Shown: piece by piece, positions 14,511 to 23,557 of the stretch
Layout: each line of letters opens with the position of its first letter
Position numbering within the stretch: position 1 is the first letter of the stretch
DNA from: Rhabditoides inermis
Taxonomy: Eukaryota > Nematoda > Chromadorea > Rhabditida > Rhabditidae
Assembly: GCA_963966185.1 (NCBI GenBank)
Contig: CAWZYM010000151.1
Coordinates: forward strand, 57,501 to 121,500
Reading direction: 5' to 3'
Length of the DNA: 64,000 bases
The notes under the pieces: model-generated
Databases searched by the model: none
The model's input: the letters and a program-made list of their open reading frames with translations, nothing else
What the model was told of the DNA's origin: nothing
Position numbers and translations under genes: made by a program

Positions 14511-16527
14511 GTACCGTACCCCTTGCAGACAGCAGCTGACTGGCTGTCAGCGTCAGACCGAGTCCATGTCTCGCACCATCGACGGACTGAGGTCCGAGAG
14601 GGGCGAGCTGCAGAGCAAGGTGCGTCATCTTACCCAATGCGGTGTTCATTACAGTCACTTTCACGATACTACCACCCATTGTTGCAATTCTACGTTTGCT
14701 GCATATACACAAGGGCTGAAACGTATCATAATTTAGCAATTGAATTCTAGCTAGCATAAAGTACTTGATAACATAGCAGTACACATACCTCCTCCTCTTG
14801 CAGTACACGCAACTCATCTCTGCGGCGATAAAGCTAGTATAGACTACTATAGTATCCAATCTATGACGTCACCATCCACACTCACCCTCTCCCTCTCGCA
14901 GTACTCTCGCGATCAGCTGGAGCGTGATTCTATAACCTTTGATGTTATCATCTCTCTTCATCTTTTCCCCTTGCAGTACTCTCAGCTGGAGCGTGACCTC
15001 TCCGATCTGCGTCGTCGGGTGGACGAGCCGCGACCGTGCAACGAGTGCAGCAGGGCGAACGGTCAGTGTCTTCCCAAGTGACTCACCCGTTCCTCTCTTC
15101 TCTCTTCCAAGTGATGCTGACACTAGCTGTGGCCAAATCCGAACTTGCGTTGCGGATTTCCACACATACGCTTCACTGAAGTGATATGAGCGCTGCAGTG
15201 ACAGCTAAATACAATGCACCTGCCGTCCACTGAGATCGAATTTATTGATATGAATGAGAATTAGCACATGTTGTGATGAAGTGAGGATACGGATACGTGA
15301 ATAAACGATAAGTCATTGTCTTTTCCAGCCTCCACCTAGACGTGTTAGAATTAGAATGTGATGGTATACTGTTATTTTCAGCCCCCTCCTTCCCCTCCTA
15401 CCCCACCTCGTCCGTTCTTCGAAGGGCGGTCGCACCCGTGCCCGCGCCGAGGACTATCAAGGTATACGAGTCATATCAGAATCATAATCATATCATAAAA
15501 TCATGATAATATAATGATATAATAATATAATAAATGTATCATAATTATATCAAAATCTATTATCTCAATCCAGTTTAATTTTTTGAACAATTGCTCGATA
15601 TGCACACAGACAATTGAATTGTCAAGTTCGCAGTGCTTTTCGTTTACCATGTGGAACGTATCAGGGATTATTGGTGTGATTTGTTTTCCAAAGAACAGTG
15701 ACTGACAGTATTGTAAGCGGACTACTGAAATATAGAGATTTGAAAAAAAATCAAACTGGGAAAAGACTGAACAATTTGATGGCGCTCTGATTTCAGGCCT
15801 ACTGCAATCTCATATCGGAATGAATATAGTAAAAGATGGATAATGATTGTTATTTTGATGCATTGCAGGCTGACCAGCCGAGTGACGGCCTGCGGGACGA
15901 GGTGGCTGACCTGAGGAAGGAGGTGCAGACACTCAAAGACGCCCTCAACAACCAGCTCGTGAGTACCAGTAAATCACTTCATTGATTTAATTTAATTTGA
16001 TCAGTCAATTTAATGTCACTTAAAGGCACAGTGGCGACTTATTTCTGCCACGACCTGCCACAACTCCTCGTTTTCATACGAACAAAACATTTGGCAGTGA
16101 CAGGAATCGAACCCGCGAAGATTAGGGTCACAAGGCAGCGCACATGCACTGAGCCATGAAGCAAGTGACAGTCCGTTGTTCATTTGCGGTTACGTCTCCG
16201 ACCCAATTTTTTGCAGTAAAGTGTTGGCGGGAAATACAAAATTTGAGCTGCATTCTTAGCAGTTGCAGAATCGAAAATAACGCAGAATCGTCGTTCTTTC
16301 GCAAAAACTGCAAATGCGTTAGGTTAATATGATTTTTAATAATACTCCGAGTCGAAAATAAGTCGCCACTGTTCCTTTAATTGATCATACCGCAAGAATT
16401 TAATGTCATTTAATTTATCATACCGCAAGTTTGTCATTGATTTGAAATCAATCTGAAACATTTTGTGAAATGATCGTTATTGAATTGTTTTCAGAGCCAG
16501 CAGTCGCCGCGCGATCGTCTCATCTGA
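1100..16527 (+). CDS. LZTS/N4BP3 (Fez1)-family coiled-coil protein, 785 aa, 25 exons
   Basis: Exons: 1100-1152, 1352-1439, 2223-2448, 2742-2857, 3065-3172, 3475-3558, 4131-4259, 4609-4650 (optional), 4791-4921, 6953-7048, 7163-7240, 10897-10976, 11021-11073, 12043-12143, 12248-12343, 12388-12482, 12783-12931, 13304-13387, 14201-14278, 14323-14414, 14529-14619, 14977-15061, 15382-15461, 15869-15958, 16495-16527. Phases agree at every junction. Residues about 50-285 are Lys/Glu-rich with a KEKEKEK run. Family-like blocks follow in order: IIRPIAFRPI (about 432), SAHNIHQ, RPRPMY, a Ser/Gly-rich stretch, TPSPSDSG (about 595) and TMEQNEEIIIKVYQEKEKTW (about 614-635). A coiled coil continues to about 715, with a second short one at 746-775. 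LZTS and N4BP3 proteins are cytoskeletal or postsynaptic scaffolds, and that role here is inferred. The Lys/Glu extension is unlike vertebrate members and could belong to a separate upstream gene, although the phase at 4921/6953 supports joining. The start is the first Met with an open frame into a good donor. Confidence 0.6.
2859..2940 (+). repeat. (CT)n tract in intron 4
   Basis: This is a nearly pure CT/TTTCTC microsatellite that starts a few bases after the donor of the exon ending at 2857. It is one of many strand-asymmetric CT or GA tracts in introns of this window. Confidence 0.85.
3600..4130 (+). repeat. decayed tandem repeat of about 105 bp inside an intron
   Basis: At least five degenerate units each end in ACTCATATT or a variant, followed by a short AG/GG segment and GTGAAACGTA (near 3617, 3710, 3806, 3920 and 4023). 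Units also share a CATGCAATCTTCACTAACC-like stretch before this core. The final exon acceptor at 4130 lies just after the array. It looks like local tandem duplication followed by divergence, with no coding content. Confidence 0.6.
4655..4755 (-). mobile_element. 3' tail of a non-LTR retroelement
   Basis: Read on the minus strand, this piece ends with a GGATAAATGATTGATTGATTG-like tail preceded by TACAACAAG and TTGTATAGTCAGGATATA. The same sequence occurs on the plus strand near 13905-13970. The two long LINEs here also end in a GGATAAA plus short tandem repeat, so this is probably a 5'-truncated 3' end. It sits in the intron before the exon at 4791. Confidence 0.6.
4922..6952. other. 2-kb intron of the LZTS-like gene
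   Basis: No exon with consistent phase was found here. The intron contains CT tracts at about 5550-5585 and 6149-6205 (the latter about 27 CT units) and an AT-rich end before the acceptor at 6952. Open frames in it are either CT-repeat translations or lack splice support. An internal promoter is possible but cannot be shown. Confidence 0.5.
6149..6205 (+). repeat. (CT)27-28 microsatellite
   Basis: This is an almost perfect uninterrupted CT dinucleotide repeat in the 4922-6952 intron. Confidence 0.95.
7050..7300 (+). repeat. cluster of GTAAACA motifs flanking a 78-nt exon
   Basis: The intron at 7049-7162 is built almost wholly of short units such as GTAAACAAGTAAACAAACAT. The next intron begins with the complementary form, repeated TTTACTTGTTTAC, at about 7248-7295. 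GTAAACA is the core site bound by forkhead factors, so the cluster could be regulatory or simply a minisatellite. Similar TTGTTTAC blocks recur at 10865-10890 and 10983-11005 in later introns. Confidence 0.7.
7241..10896. other. 3.7-kb intron of the LZTS-like gene
   Basis: The phase-2 donor after 7240 pairs with the acceptor at 10896. The intron carries CT/GA tracts (about 7985-8037, 9362-9410 and 10293-10353) and T-rich, CT-rich spacer. No exon, RNA gene or transposon terminus could be recognised. Several 60-150 codon open frames are present, but none has a splice context or a family match. Confidence 0.5.
11880..11915 (+). other. possible alternative first coding exon of the LZTS-like gene
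   Basis: ATG at 11880 opens MNISGLLESLGL and runs in phase 0 to a good GTAAGA donor at 11915. That is exactly the phase of the exon at 12043, which begins with the conserved IIRPIAFRP block. This would give a short isoform lacking the Lys/Glu-rich N-terminus. It is inferred from sequence only. Confidence 0.45.
13600..13972 (+). mobile_element. 5'-truncated non-LTR retroelement 3' end
   Basis: The last 70 bases (from CTTGTGGTGTACCGTATGC to GGATAAATGATTGATTGATT) match the reverse complement of 4663-4750. The tail ends in a GATT repeat. The upstream part is GC-richer than the surrounding intron and is probably retroelement 3' UTR, but its 5' limit is a guess. It lies between the exons ending at 13387 and starting at 14201. 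Confidence 0.5.
14430..14513 (+). repeat. (CT)n tract filling most of a short intron
   Basis: About 80 nt of CT repeat occupy nearly the whole intron 14415-14528. Only a short GTACCGTACCCCTTGCAG acceptor follows. Confidence 0.9.
14800..14990 (+). repeat. three tandem copies of an exon 5' end with acceptor
   Basis: A TTGCAG or CTCGCAG acceptor followed by TACTCTCGC/TACACGC/TACTCTCAG occurs at about 14798, 14895 and 14971. The second and third share CAGCTGGAGCGTGA. Only the third opens the full exon 14977-15061; the others hit stops. This is a local duplication in a coiled-coil exon. Confidence 0.6.
16024..16376. mobile_element. TIR element with TTAA flanks (MITE, piggyBac-like target)
   Basis: The left end is AGGCACAGTGGCGACTTATTT and the right end is its near-perfect inverse, AAATAAGTCGCCACTGTTCCT. 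Both are flanked directly by TTAA (16020-16023 and 16377-16380). The element is 353 bp with no transposase. It lies in the last-but-one large intron of the LZTS-like gene (15959-16494). A tRNA-like segment is embedded in it. TTAA target duplication is typical of piggyBac-type elements, but the superfamily is inferred. Confidence 0.8.
16093..16172 (-). ncRNA. tRNA-like segment inside the TTAA element
   Basis: On the minus strand there is an A-box-like TGGCTCAGTGCATG and, at the expected spacing, a perfect B box GGTTCGATTCC. The T stem GCGGG/CCTGT pairs using two G-U pairs. The acceptor stem does not pair well, so this is more likely a tRNA-derived or decayed tRNA than a working tRNA gene. Confidence 0.5.
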
Positions 16528-18485
16528 TCGGCGTCTGATCCCAGATTCCATCTTTGATCTTATCAGATCCCATCAAATCCCAACACATGCGACGCCGGTT
16601 CTTCAACAATCGATGCGACCACTTCTATTTAAATATTATATCTCTCTCTCCGCCTGTTTCCCAATCTCACCTTCACACTTTATCGATTTATTGATTTGCT
16701 ATTGATCGCTGCGTTTTGACTCTTCAAAACATGTATCGATCCCGCTATTCCGGTGTCTCACTCACTACTGCAGTTGTTGTTTCACATACAAGTGTTTACT
16801 ACTACTACCACCTACGCATTTCTGAAAATTCACATACCCAGCCGATTTAGTCGAACCATTTTGCGTAGCGTTGCCTGAATAGAACCTATAGACCCATAGT
16901 ATTCTCGTTCTCTGTATATTCTACCCCCTCTCCTACCGATGCTCATATGGTGCAAGATGTTTCAGATAAAATCGTTACTATTATCTTACTCAAAGTGTGA
17001 TTGCCCGCAATTTCTGGGTATAACAAAGCGTGACAGAAATGTGTAACAAGGTGTGGCCTACACATGCGAACAGTTTGGTCTTACTGATTCTCTACTACTA
17101 TGTACGTGCGATAGCCAAACACCGTGGAAAAAGGAAACTCAACTTCCATATTCCGACCACATTCATTCATTGATCCGGACTTGTCATGCGGGAAAATGAA
17201 AAGTAGCCGTGGAAGAGTGGAGTAATGGCGGCGGTGGCTCGAACTGCAAGGCGAGGTGACCTTGCCCTTTGCGAGCCGGAGCGACCCGCATCCTCTATTG
17301 ATCTCTCCCCACCACCCCACACACTCGCCCTAGAGCGATCTAATCGCTGCCTACCACACACCATATACGCATTCCCTGACCACGTGTCGTGTCTCAAGTC
17401 CTCTGCGTTTGTTGTAATAAGTTTCCTATGTTACTATGTGACGTATCACTGTTGATGGATGATGCCTTGCTCTCTCGGTCCAGTCTGTCCAATCGCTAAT
17501 CACGTTCTCTTTCCACACCGTCCATTCTAGAAAGTGTTTTATTATAGAGTACATGATGTTTCTTGTAAATTGCGGTTCCGGCGGTCCCAACAATCAAGTT
17601 TCGCTTTCGACCCGCCCTACGTTGTATCATGATTCGTGTGTGTTGGTATTCGCTTCCTCGCCGACCTAAACTCGTTCACTCGAACGATTTGTTGATTCGT
17701 CGATATCGATTCGATTGGCGGACTTCGCAACACTCTTACTATTCCACTTTTGTCCCACTTTCGCAATTTTGTCGCCTCACTTTGCTAGGAAATTGCGCAA
17801 GAATAGTAGAACTGGACAGGTACTTTCAATAGCATTGGAGACAGTTTTTTGTGAGTGGCGCGGTTTCACTGGGATTTCCTGTATCGATCTCTAAGTGCCT
17901 TCTGGCAGACAGTGTTTTGTTGTTGTTCTTCATTCTTCCACGCATTCCAATGCTGATGAGAACTGTGATAGCACAGTCACTTGGTGTCTGCGTTTGATGC
18001 TTGTATTGTGTTTCAAAGTTCTATAAACTGTCTGAAGATTTGATCTGTTTAAACAGAAATGACAAACAATTGTGATTTCTGTCTAGTCTAGCGCCTAGTG
18101 ATGCATTCACCATTCTCATTCTCAAAACCACGGGATTTCTAGTCCTAGACGCACATTGCACATTCATTTTCTCGAGTTCCAACACATTATACAACGCATC
18201 TCTCGAGCAAAGGAGCTTCCCTAATTAGAACGTTCACCTGTCCTTTTCTGAACCATATCCAATTCACGTCGCTTTACTTGACAGTTTCACCTTCATTTCA
18301 CATTTTATTTTATCAAGCAAAAATCCTCCCCAAACATACCTTCTACGTGTCCTTTTCCAGAACCATAGGTTTCACCTCAATTTCGCTTATTATTGATCGA
18401 ATGAGCTACACCAAACATAGTATTCACCTGTCCTTTTCGAGAAAATGCACCTCTCTAAACATAACGTTCACCTCTCCTCTTCAAG
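16528..18485. other. intergenic spacer between genes 1 and 2
   Basis: This spacer holds the 3' UTR of the LZTS-like gene and the promoter side of the membrane-protein gene. Near 18180-18485 the phrase TTCACCTGTCCTTTTC or close variants recurs about every 60-110 nt, so the last part is a decayed tandem repeat. No RNA gene or transposon end was recognised. Confidence 0.5.
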
Positions 18486-20302
18486 ATGGGGTTCTCCTCG
18501 CTGGTTCTGACGGCGGATGCTGTCATCTGCTCGCTGATCGGCGTCTTCTTCTACTTTGCCCCGCACATCGTCGGAGACTTCATCTTTGTGGGTTCATCGT
18601 GAAAAACAATATGCTATATCACCACTCATTACTTTCTTAAAAATTAAATAGGATATATAAATACAATTATCATACGTTCTCCTAAACCAATTTCACAGTG
18701 TTCTGAAACGTATGTATGTTTGAACTGCCCTTCGAAGATATAAAATTATACAGCAGTGGCAGTCACCAAGTTATTTTCGAGAACAGTGAACGAGATAAGA
18801 ATGCTGTTCGAAACGTATTGGTAATAAACTCAGCTAACCTCTACTTTTGTCCCTGCCCTAACCCTCAATTAGGAAAAAAAGCGCAATTACAATTACGAAC
18901 CCAAAAAGCAGAAAGCCGGAATAATGTATTGCAGATAAAATGTCTTGATTCACGACTTCATTTTTCACATTTTCCAGAACCGGGTGACGGATGGAATCCA
19001 CTGGCACCTCATTCGATGCGTGGGCGGACAGCTCATCGGAGGCGCGTTTATCAGCTGGATGTTCAGGTAGGAACGAATCTCTCTCTCTCTCCCTCTCTCT
19101 CTCCCTCTCTCCCCCTCTCTCTTTTTCTCTCTTTCCCTCTCTCTCATTTTTTGTAAAGTATATTTTGTTTTACAATATGCTCTCTTCGGTGCAACTGGTT
19201 CGAATATACGTTTTGAAGATTTGAAGTGTTGGTGAAACGTACGTTCAGGAACCGCCACCCGCGCACGCAGACCGTGTGCAACTCGATCAAGGTCATGGTG
19301 AGTGCAAGTTTATTTGAAAAAAAAATGTAAATGTAGTTGATTATTAATAATCTGTGTTTTTGGTCGAGAGACACAACTCAGTTATTACTCGCATTAGTAT
19401 CAATCGAAATATAGAGAACGAATGAAACGTACTTATCATCATCATTCCACAGCACTAAAGAGTTGAGAAATCATCTGTTACGAAAAGAATTGAATATCGT
19501 TTTCCGGAACAATTGTACACAGTCTAAAAAGACAAATGCAATGTCTAGATTGAAACGTATGAAAATCAGAAAAAAAAATATTTTTTATTTTTAAAAAAGT
19601 GAGTTTTAGGCCTCTATTCTGCTGCTGTTCTTCGCATTCCACGCTGCCAGCACGACGCCTCAGTTGATCGATCTGCAGGTGGGGGGGGGGGGGGGGGTAG
19701 ATCAGGTAGATAGGGTAGAGCAGATCGATCAGGTAGACCAGGTAGACAAGGTAAACCAGGTAGACCAGGTAGATCAGATAGATCAGGTAGATCAGGAAGA
19801 TCAGTCTATCCACCATGTTGTATAGCAGTAGATCAGTTACAAGACGTTGTTACCTTGATCTTCTTCTGGACTGTCAGTTCATTCGGGGAAAAAATATTCT
19901 TATAACAACTACTTACTTACTCCTCTCTTTCAGATGCTGAAGATGGTCCGCTATTCCCTCTGGTTCTCGCTGGTGGTCCACTTCCTCATTCTCATCTACA
20001 GGAAGTGGGAGATTGGTGAGTGGAGAGAGAGAAAGAGGAGGGGGGGGGGAGAGAGAGACGAACGGAGAACAAAATCGAGGAGAATTATATGACTTAATTA
20101 TATCACTTTCACCTATGCTACAACATGTCACCATTGTTTTGGAACTACTTAATCCCAGAATTTTTTCATCGAAAAATTACCCTATCCAATTATATGTATT
20201 TATGGGCATCCACCATGATTCGCATACGTTTCACAACCACTACGAGAACAATTGCAAACAGTTACAAGCAATAATGACGCACTGTAGTAATTGACCAATC
20301 AA

Positions 20303-20350
<48 letters not shown>

Positions 20351-22327
20351 TCTCCCCCGCAGGCAGCACTGTGATGCCGAATGCGGCGGTGGCGAACGGT
20401 CTGTACCAGCTGGACACCATCGCAGCCATCGTCATCGGAGTGGCGTGGATGGCCGACCCCATCTGGCTGCTGCACAAACAGGTACGGAGGGCGGATCTCC
20501 TTTTCTCACTAAAATGTCCGAGTGTCTCTGTCCGTCATTGCAGACGCATAACTAGCTTCAAACTTTCGCATGAAACTTGGTAGAAAGTTGTATTCTCTTC
20601 CAAGGACGACGACAAAATTCAGGCACCTCTCAACTCTCCCTCGACGTCAATTTTTGGTCGAAAAACCACCAAAAATGACCATTTTTGCACTTTTTCGTGT
20701 CTGTCCGCGGTCATAACTCGGTTTCTATCCAAAGGGTTCTGATCGTTGTCTAACCACCCTAATGTCTCTCATGAAAAGAGTGGAACTCGGTCTCACGCTT
20801 TAATGATGTAATGCCATAATGTATATTGATTTAATGTAGGTATACTTCACTAGCAAGACAGGTGTTTTTGAAACGGTCGAATGTGACTTTTCTCGAGCGA
20901 TCGAGTGATTCTCAATCGAGTGCGATTTTTCGATCTGTCAGTACGTACATCTTTCGTAACACACATACGTTTCACATAAGCAACAAATGCGCTCGCGCAC
21001 TGATTCGCTAATGACAACACAGAGATTCAACAACCTGACATTAAAAAAACATTTTCTTCAATAATGCACTCCTGTGACAGTTATCATACCCCCAGCAGGT
21101 TCGGGGTCCTAGTTCCACTGAACACCTCACACATTCAACATTCAACAACCATACTTGTATAATGCAATCATGCAACATTTGTCCTATGTCATAAAAAAAC
21201 CTTGCAAGTGCTCGTCCCCTCATTCAAAAATCATTATTTCATCAATACAATGAACAGTTATCATAGACTAACCCCTTTCACTCTCTTATATCTCACAACC
21301 ATGTTGCAGGTTCTCTGTGCCGATGGAAAGTTTCAAAAAAATTCTTTAAAAAAATGCATTCATTTAACAGTTATCATAGTTACTCCCTGTAGGTGTCTAC
21401 CGTCGTTTGGTGCGACGACATTCAAAACTCCTTTTCATTAATACAATGAACAGTTCTCATAAGATCCCCTTCTAGGTGCTGGTTCCGCTGGACGCCTCGC
21501 ACGCGCTGTGTGGCCGCGTGATGGGCGCTCTGTTCGTGTGTTCCATGTACGCGTCCCAGCAGGCACTCCACTGGACCGTCCACGCAGACAGGAACTGCGC
21601 CGCCGACGCCAGGATCGTGGTGCGTGGATTATTGATTTATTGATTTGCTCTCATCCTACACTTTTCTTTTTTTCACTAGATAGTTTTGTAGAACAGCGTG
21701 GTATTTGTGTTTGTATTCTGTATTTCTTCTCTTGCCTCTCACATCTTCACAGATTGATAGTGTGACTTTAATAGTTAGTAGAGTGTGTGAGTGTGGAAAA
21801 CCTAACATATCGATTTATTGATGAGTCCATTAACCCTTAGAACGTGCACGGCGGGCGCAACTGGGCCGCCGATCATCGCATAGTGGTGAGAACCGAGCAC
21901 CTAGTCCGCGTCGTATCGATCTATTGATTAGTGATCACTGATTGCTAGCGTGTCCAGTCCTCCCGTCAATCACTCATACTTGTGACGTCATCGATTGATT
22001 CATCGAACAACCTTGTTGCAGACCTGTGTGGCTATTCTCGGAGCCCAGATCTGGTCCCAGATCGCCTACCTCAGGGACTGGTCCGAGGGACATTGGACCG
22101 GTGAGGATTTATTGATTCACTGGTTTATTGATTGATTTTTCGATGACGGAATAACTACGCGATTATCCTGTTTCTCGACACATCAAACATCAACTATACT
22201 CTTTTATTGAAACGTACGCCAATATCGATTTTCAGGAATCGCTCTTTTCTCCATCTGGACGGTGATCGCTGTGTTTTACCGTATCTTCACCGCCTTCACC
22301 GCGGGATCCGTAAAGAAGAAGAACTAA
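18486..22327 (+). CDS. multi-pass membrane protein, 289 aa, family not recognised
   Basis: Exons: 18486-18587, 18978-19066, 19249-19297, 19610-19678, 19934-20015, 20363-20481, 21476-21619, 21841-21885, 22022-22100, 22236-22327. All phases agree. About eight hydrophobic segments are visible, e.g. DAVICSLIGVFFYFAPHIV, QLIGGAFISW, SILLLFFAF, SLWFSLVVHFLILIY, IAAIVIGVAWM, GRVMGALFVCSMY, VAILGAQIW and IALFSIWTVIAVFY. The two halves look related, which suggests an internal duplication of a four-helix unit. The protein ends in KKKN, which fits the KKXX signal for retrieval to the endoplasmic reticulum. The 45-nt exon 21841-21885 encodes a near repeat of the end of the previous exon (RNCAADARIV against RNWAADHRIV), and skipping it keeps the frame. 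The start is the first Met, in an open context. I do not recognise the family and assign no function beyond a probable ER or secretory-pathway membrane location. Confidence 0.7.
19679..19805 (+). repeat. poly-G run plus GGTAGATCA minisatellite
   Basis: A run of about 17 G follows the exon ending at 19678. Then come roughly ten degenerate copies of GGTAGATCA/GGTAGACCA up to about 19803. A related GGTAGATCA repeat lies at 52130-52260 in the AMPK-gamma gene. Confidence 0.85.
21090..21480 (+). repeat. decayed tandem copies of an exon start and its acceptor
   Basis: Four segments each carry AATGAACAGTTATCATA or a variant, then an acceptor-like CAG/TAG and a version of GTGCTGGTTCCGCTGGACGCC (near 21098, 21307, 21393 and 21475). 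Only the last is the functional start of the exon 21476-21619. The others have diverged and contain stops. Confidence 0.6.
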
Positions 22328-22926
22328 CAGTACGCTACCGTATCTCTAATTATGTGTACAGTAAGCCTGTGATCTACAGTCTTCATCCGCAAGACCAGCT
22401 AGGACATGATTTGTGGGCTCGCTGCCAAAGAGCCGTTTCTCTTTCGATTCTCTCACCACACTCACTTGCATTTCACACATTTGCCTATTTTCGATAAAAT
22501 ATTTGTAATATGAATGAACCTCATCATGCTAGAAAACTCACAAAAATCACTGTAGTAAACTATCACTGTAGTAAACAGAGAAAGCCATAGGATTCTTGTC
22601 CTTACTGTTGAATAATATTTTTTTCTACAGCTACAGCAAACTTTTCGGGTTGAATCAATCGAGTCAATGTTTGACTGTTTGAAAACTCCATGTGAGATGG
22701 AACGAATGACAATTTTTAATCAGTGACCAATGCTTTGTAAACAATGTATACGTAACGTTTGCTGTTGCAAATGAAATTCGATATGTTGTTTATTGTTGGG
22801 TCCTGCTCTCTGTACTTCACACAGATGATGGTGTGTGCCACACCACTGCGTGGTATAGTCAGACTGTGCGAGTGCGCCCTTGGCCAGGCGCCCCCCACCC
22901 GCCGCACAGCGCGGATGATTCATAAA

Positions 22927-23165
22927 GGCGTGGTCAGTCTCTTCGGAAACCGTGACCGAAGTATATAGTTCGAAGTAGGGCAAGTAGTTTGAAATGTTGG
23001 GGGCATTTCGAAAGTAGTTCGAAGTAGTTGGAAGGCAAGTGAGAAGTCGTTTTTTTTTTGAAGGTAAGTAGTTTTGCTTTTTTGAAGGTAGGGCAAGGCA
23101 TTTTGAAGGTATAGTTGGGAGGCATTTTGGCAGTAGTTTGAAGTTTGAAGATACTGACCGCTACT
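22927..23165. mobile_element. MITE, family A, first copy
   Basis: The left end GGTCAGTCTCTTC is inverted at the right end as GAAGATACTGACC. The interior is rich in AAGTAGTTTGAAG-like units. A second copy at 23755-24066 has the same termini and shared interior blocks (GAAGTAGTTGGAAGGCAAGTG). Confidence 0.65.
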
Positions 23166-23365
23166 TAATCTGATTACATCCAATTCCGTTGTCAATTAGT
23201 CACGCGAACTGATTGAACAGTTTTTAGATATTTGATCTGACGTAATTGAATTAATATATGAAACAAGGTAATTCAAGTAAGGTCATTTGGATAGGTGCCA
23301 ATCAAGCCCCGCCCACTCCCTCGAGCATGTCGTTTTCGACAGTGAACAACGAGCCGTGCGTGATA

Positions 23366-23366
<1 letters not shown>

Positions 23367-23414
<48 letters not shown>

Positions 23415-23433
23415 AAGAGAGAGAGAAAGAGGA

Positions 23434-23484
<51 letters not shown>
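23367..23484 (+). repeat. (GA)n tract upstream of growth-factor copy 1
   Basis: About 115 nt of GA with GAAA interruptions end roughly 75 nt before the start codon at 23558. Confidence 0.9.
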
Positions 23485-23487
<3 letters not shown>

Positions 23488-23557
23488 CGCACTTTCTGCT
23501 TGCGAGTTTATAAACGATTCCGTTCAGCCGCTGACTTCATTGTTTAGAGAGAAAAAA

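Larger units (their letters stand above)
22328..23557. other. intergenic region between the membrane-protein gene and growth-factor copy 1
   Basis: It contains the 3' UTR of the upstream gene, a MITE (22927-23165) and a long GA tract (about 23367-23483). A segment near 22680-22835 (for example AATTCGATATGTTGTTTTTG-like) is shared with the 5' flanks of growth-factor copies 2 to 4 and is probably the ancestral promoter region. Confidence 0.55.

Noticed and set aside
16093..16172. A functional tRNA gene
   Set aside because: The B box and T arm are good, but the acceptor stem does not pair and the segment lies within a transposable element.
17167..17455. Open frames on both strands around 17170-17450
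   Set aside because: No splice sites in phase, no domain and weak codon bias. They lie in the spacer between two well-supported genes.
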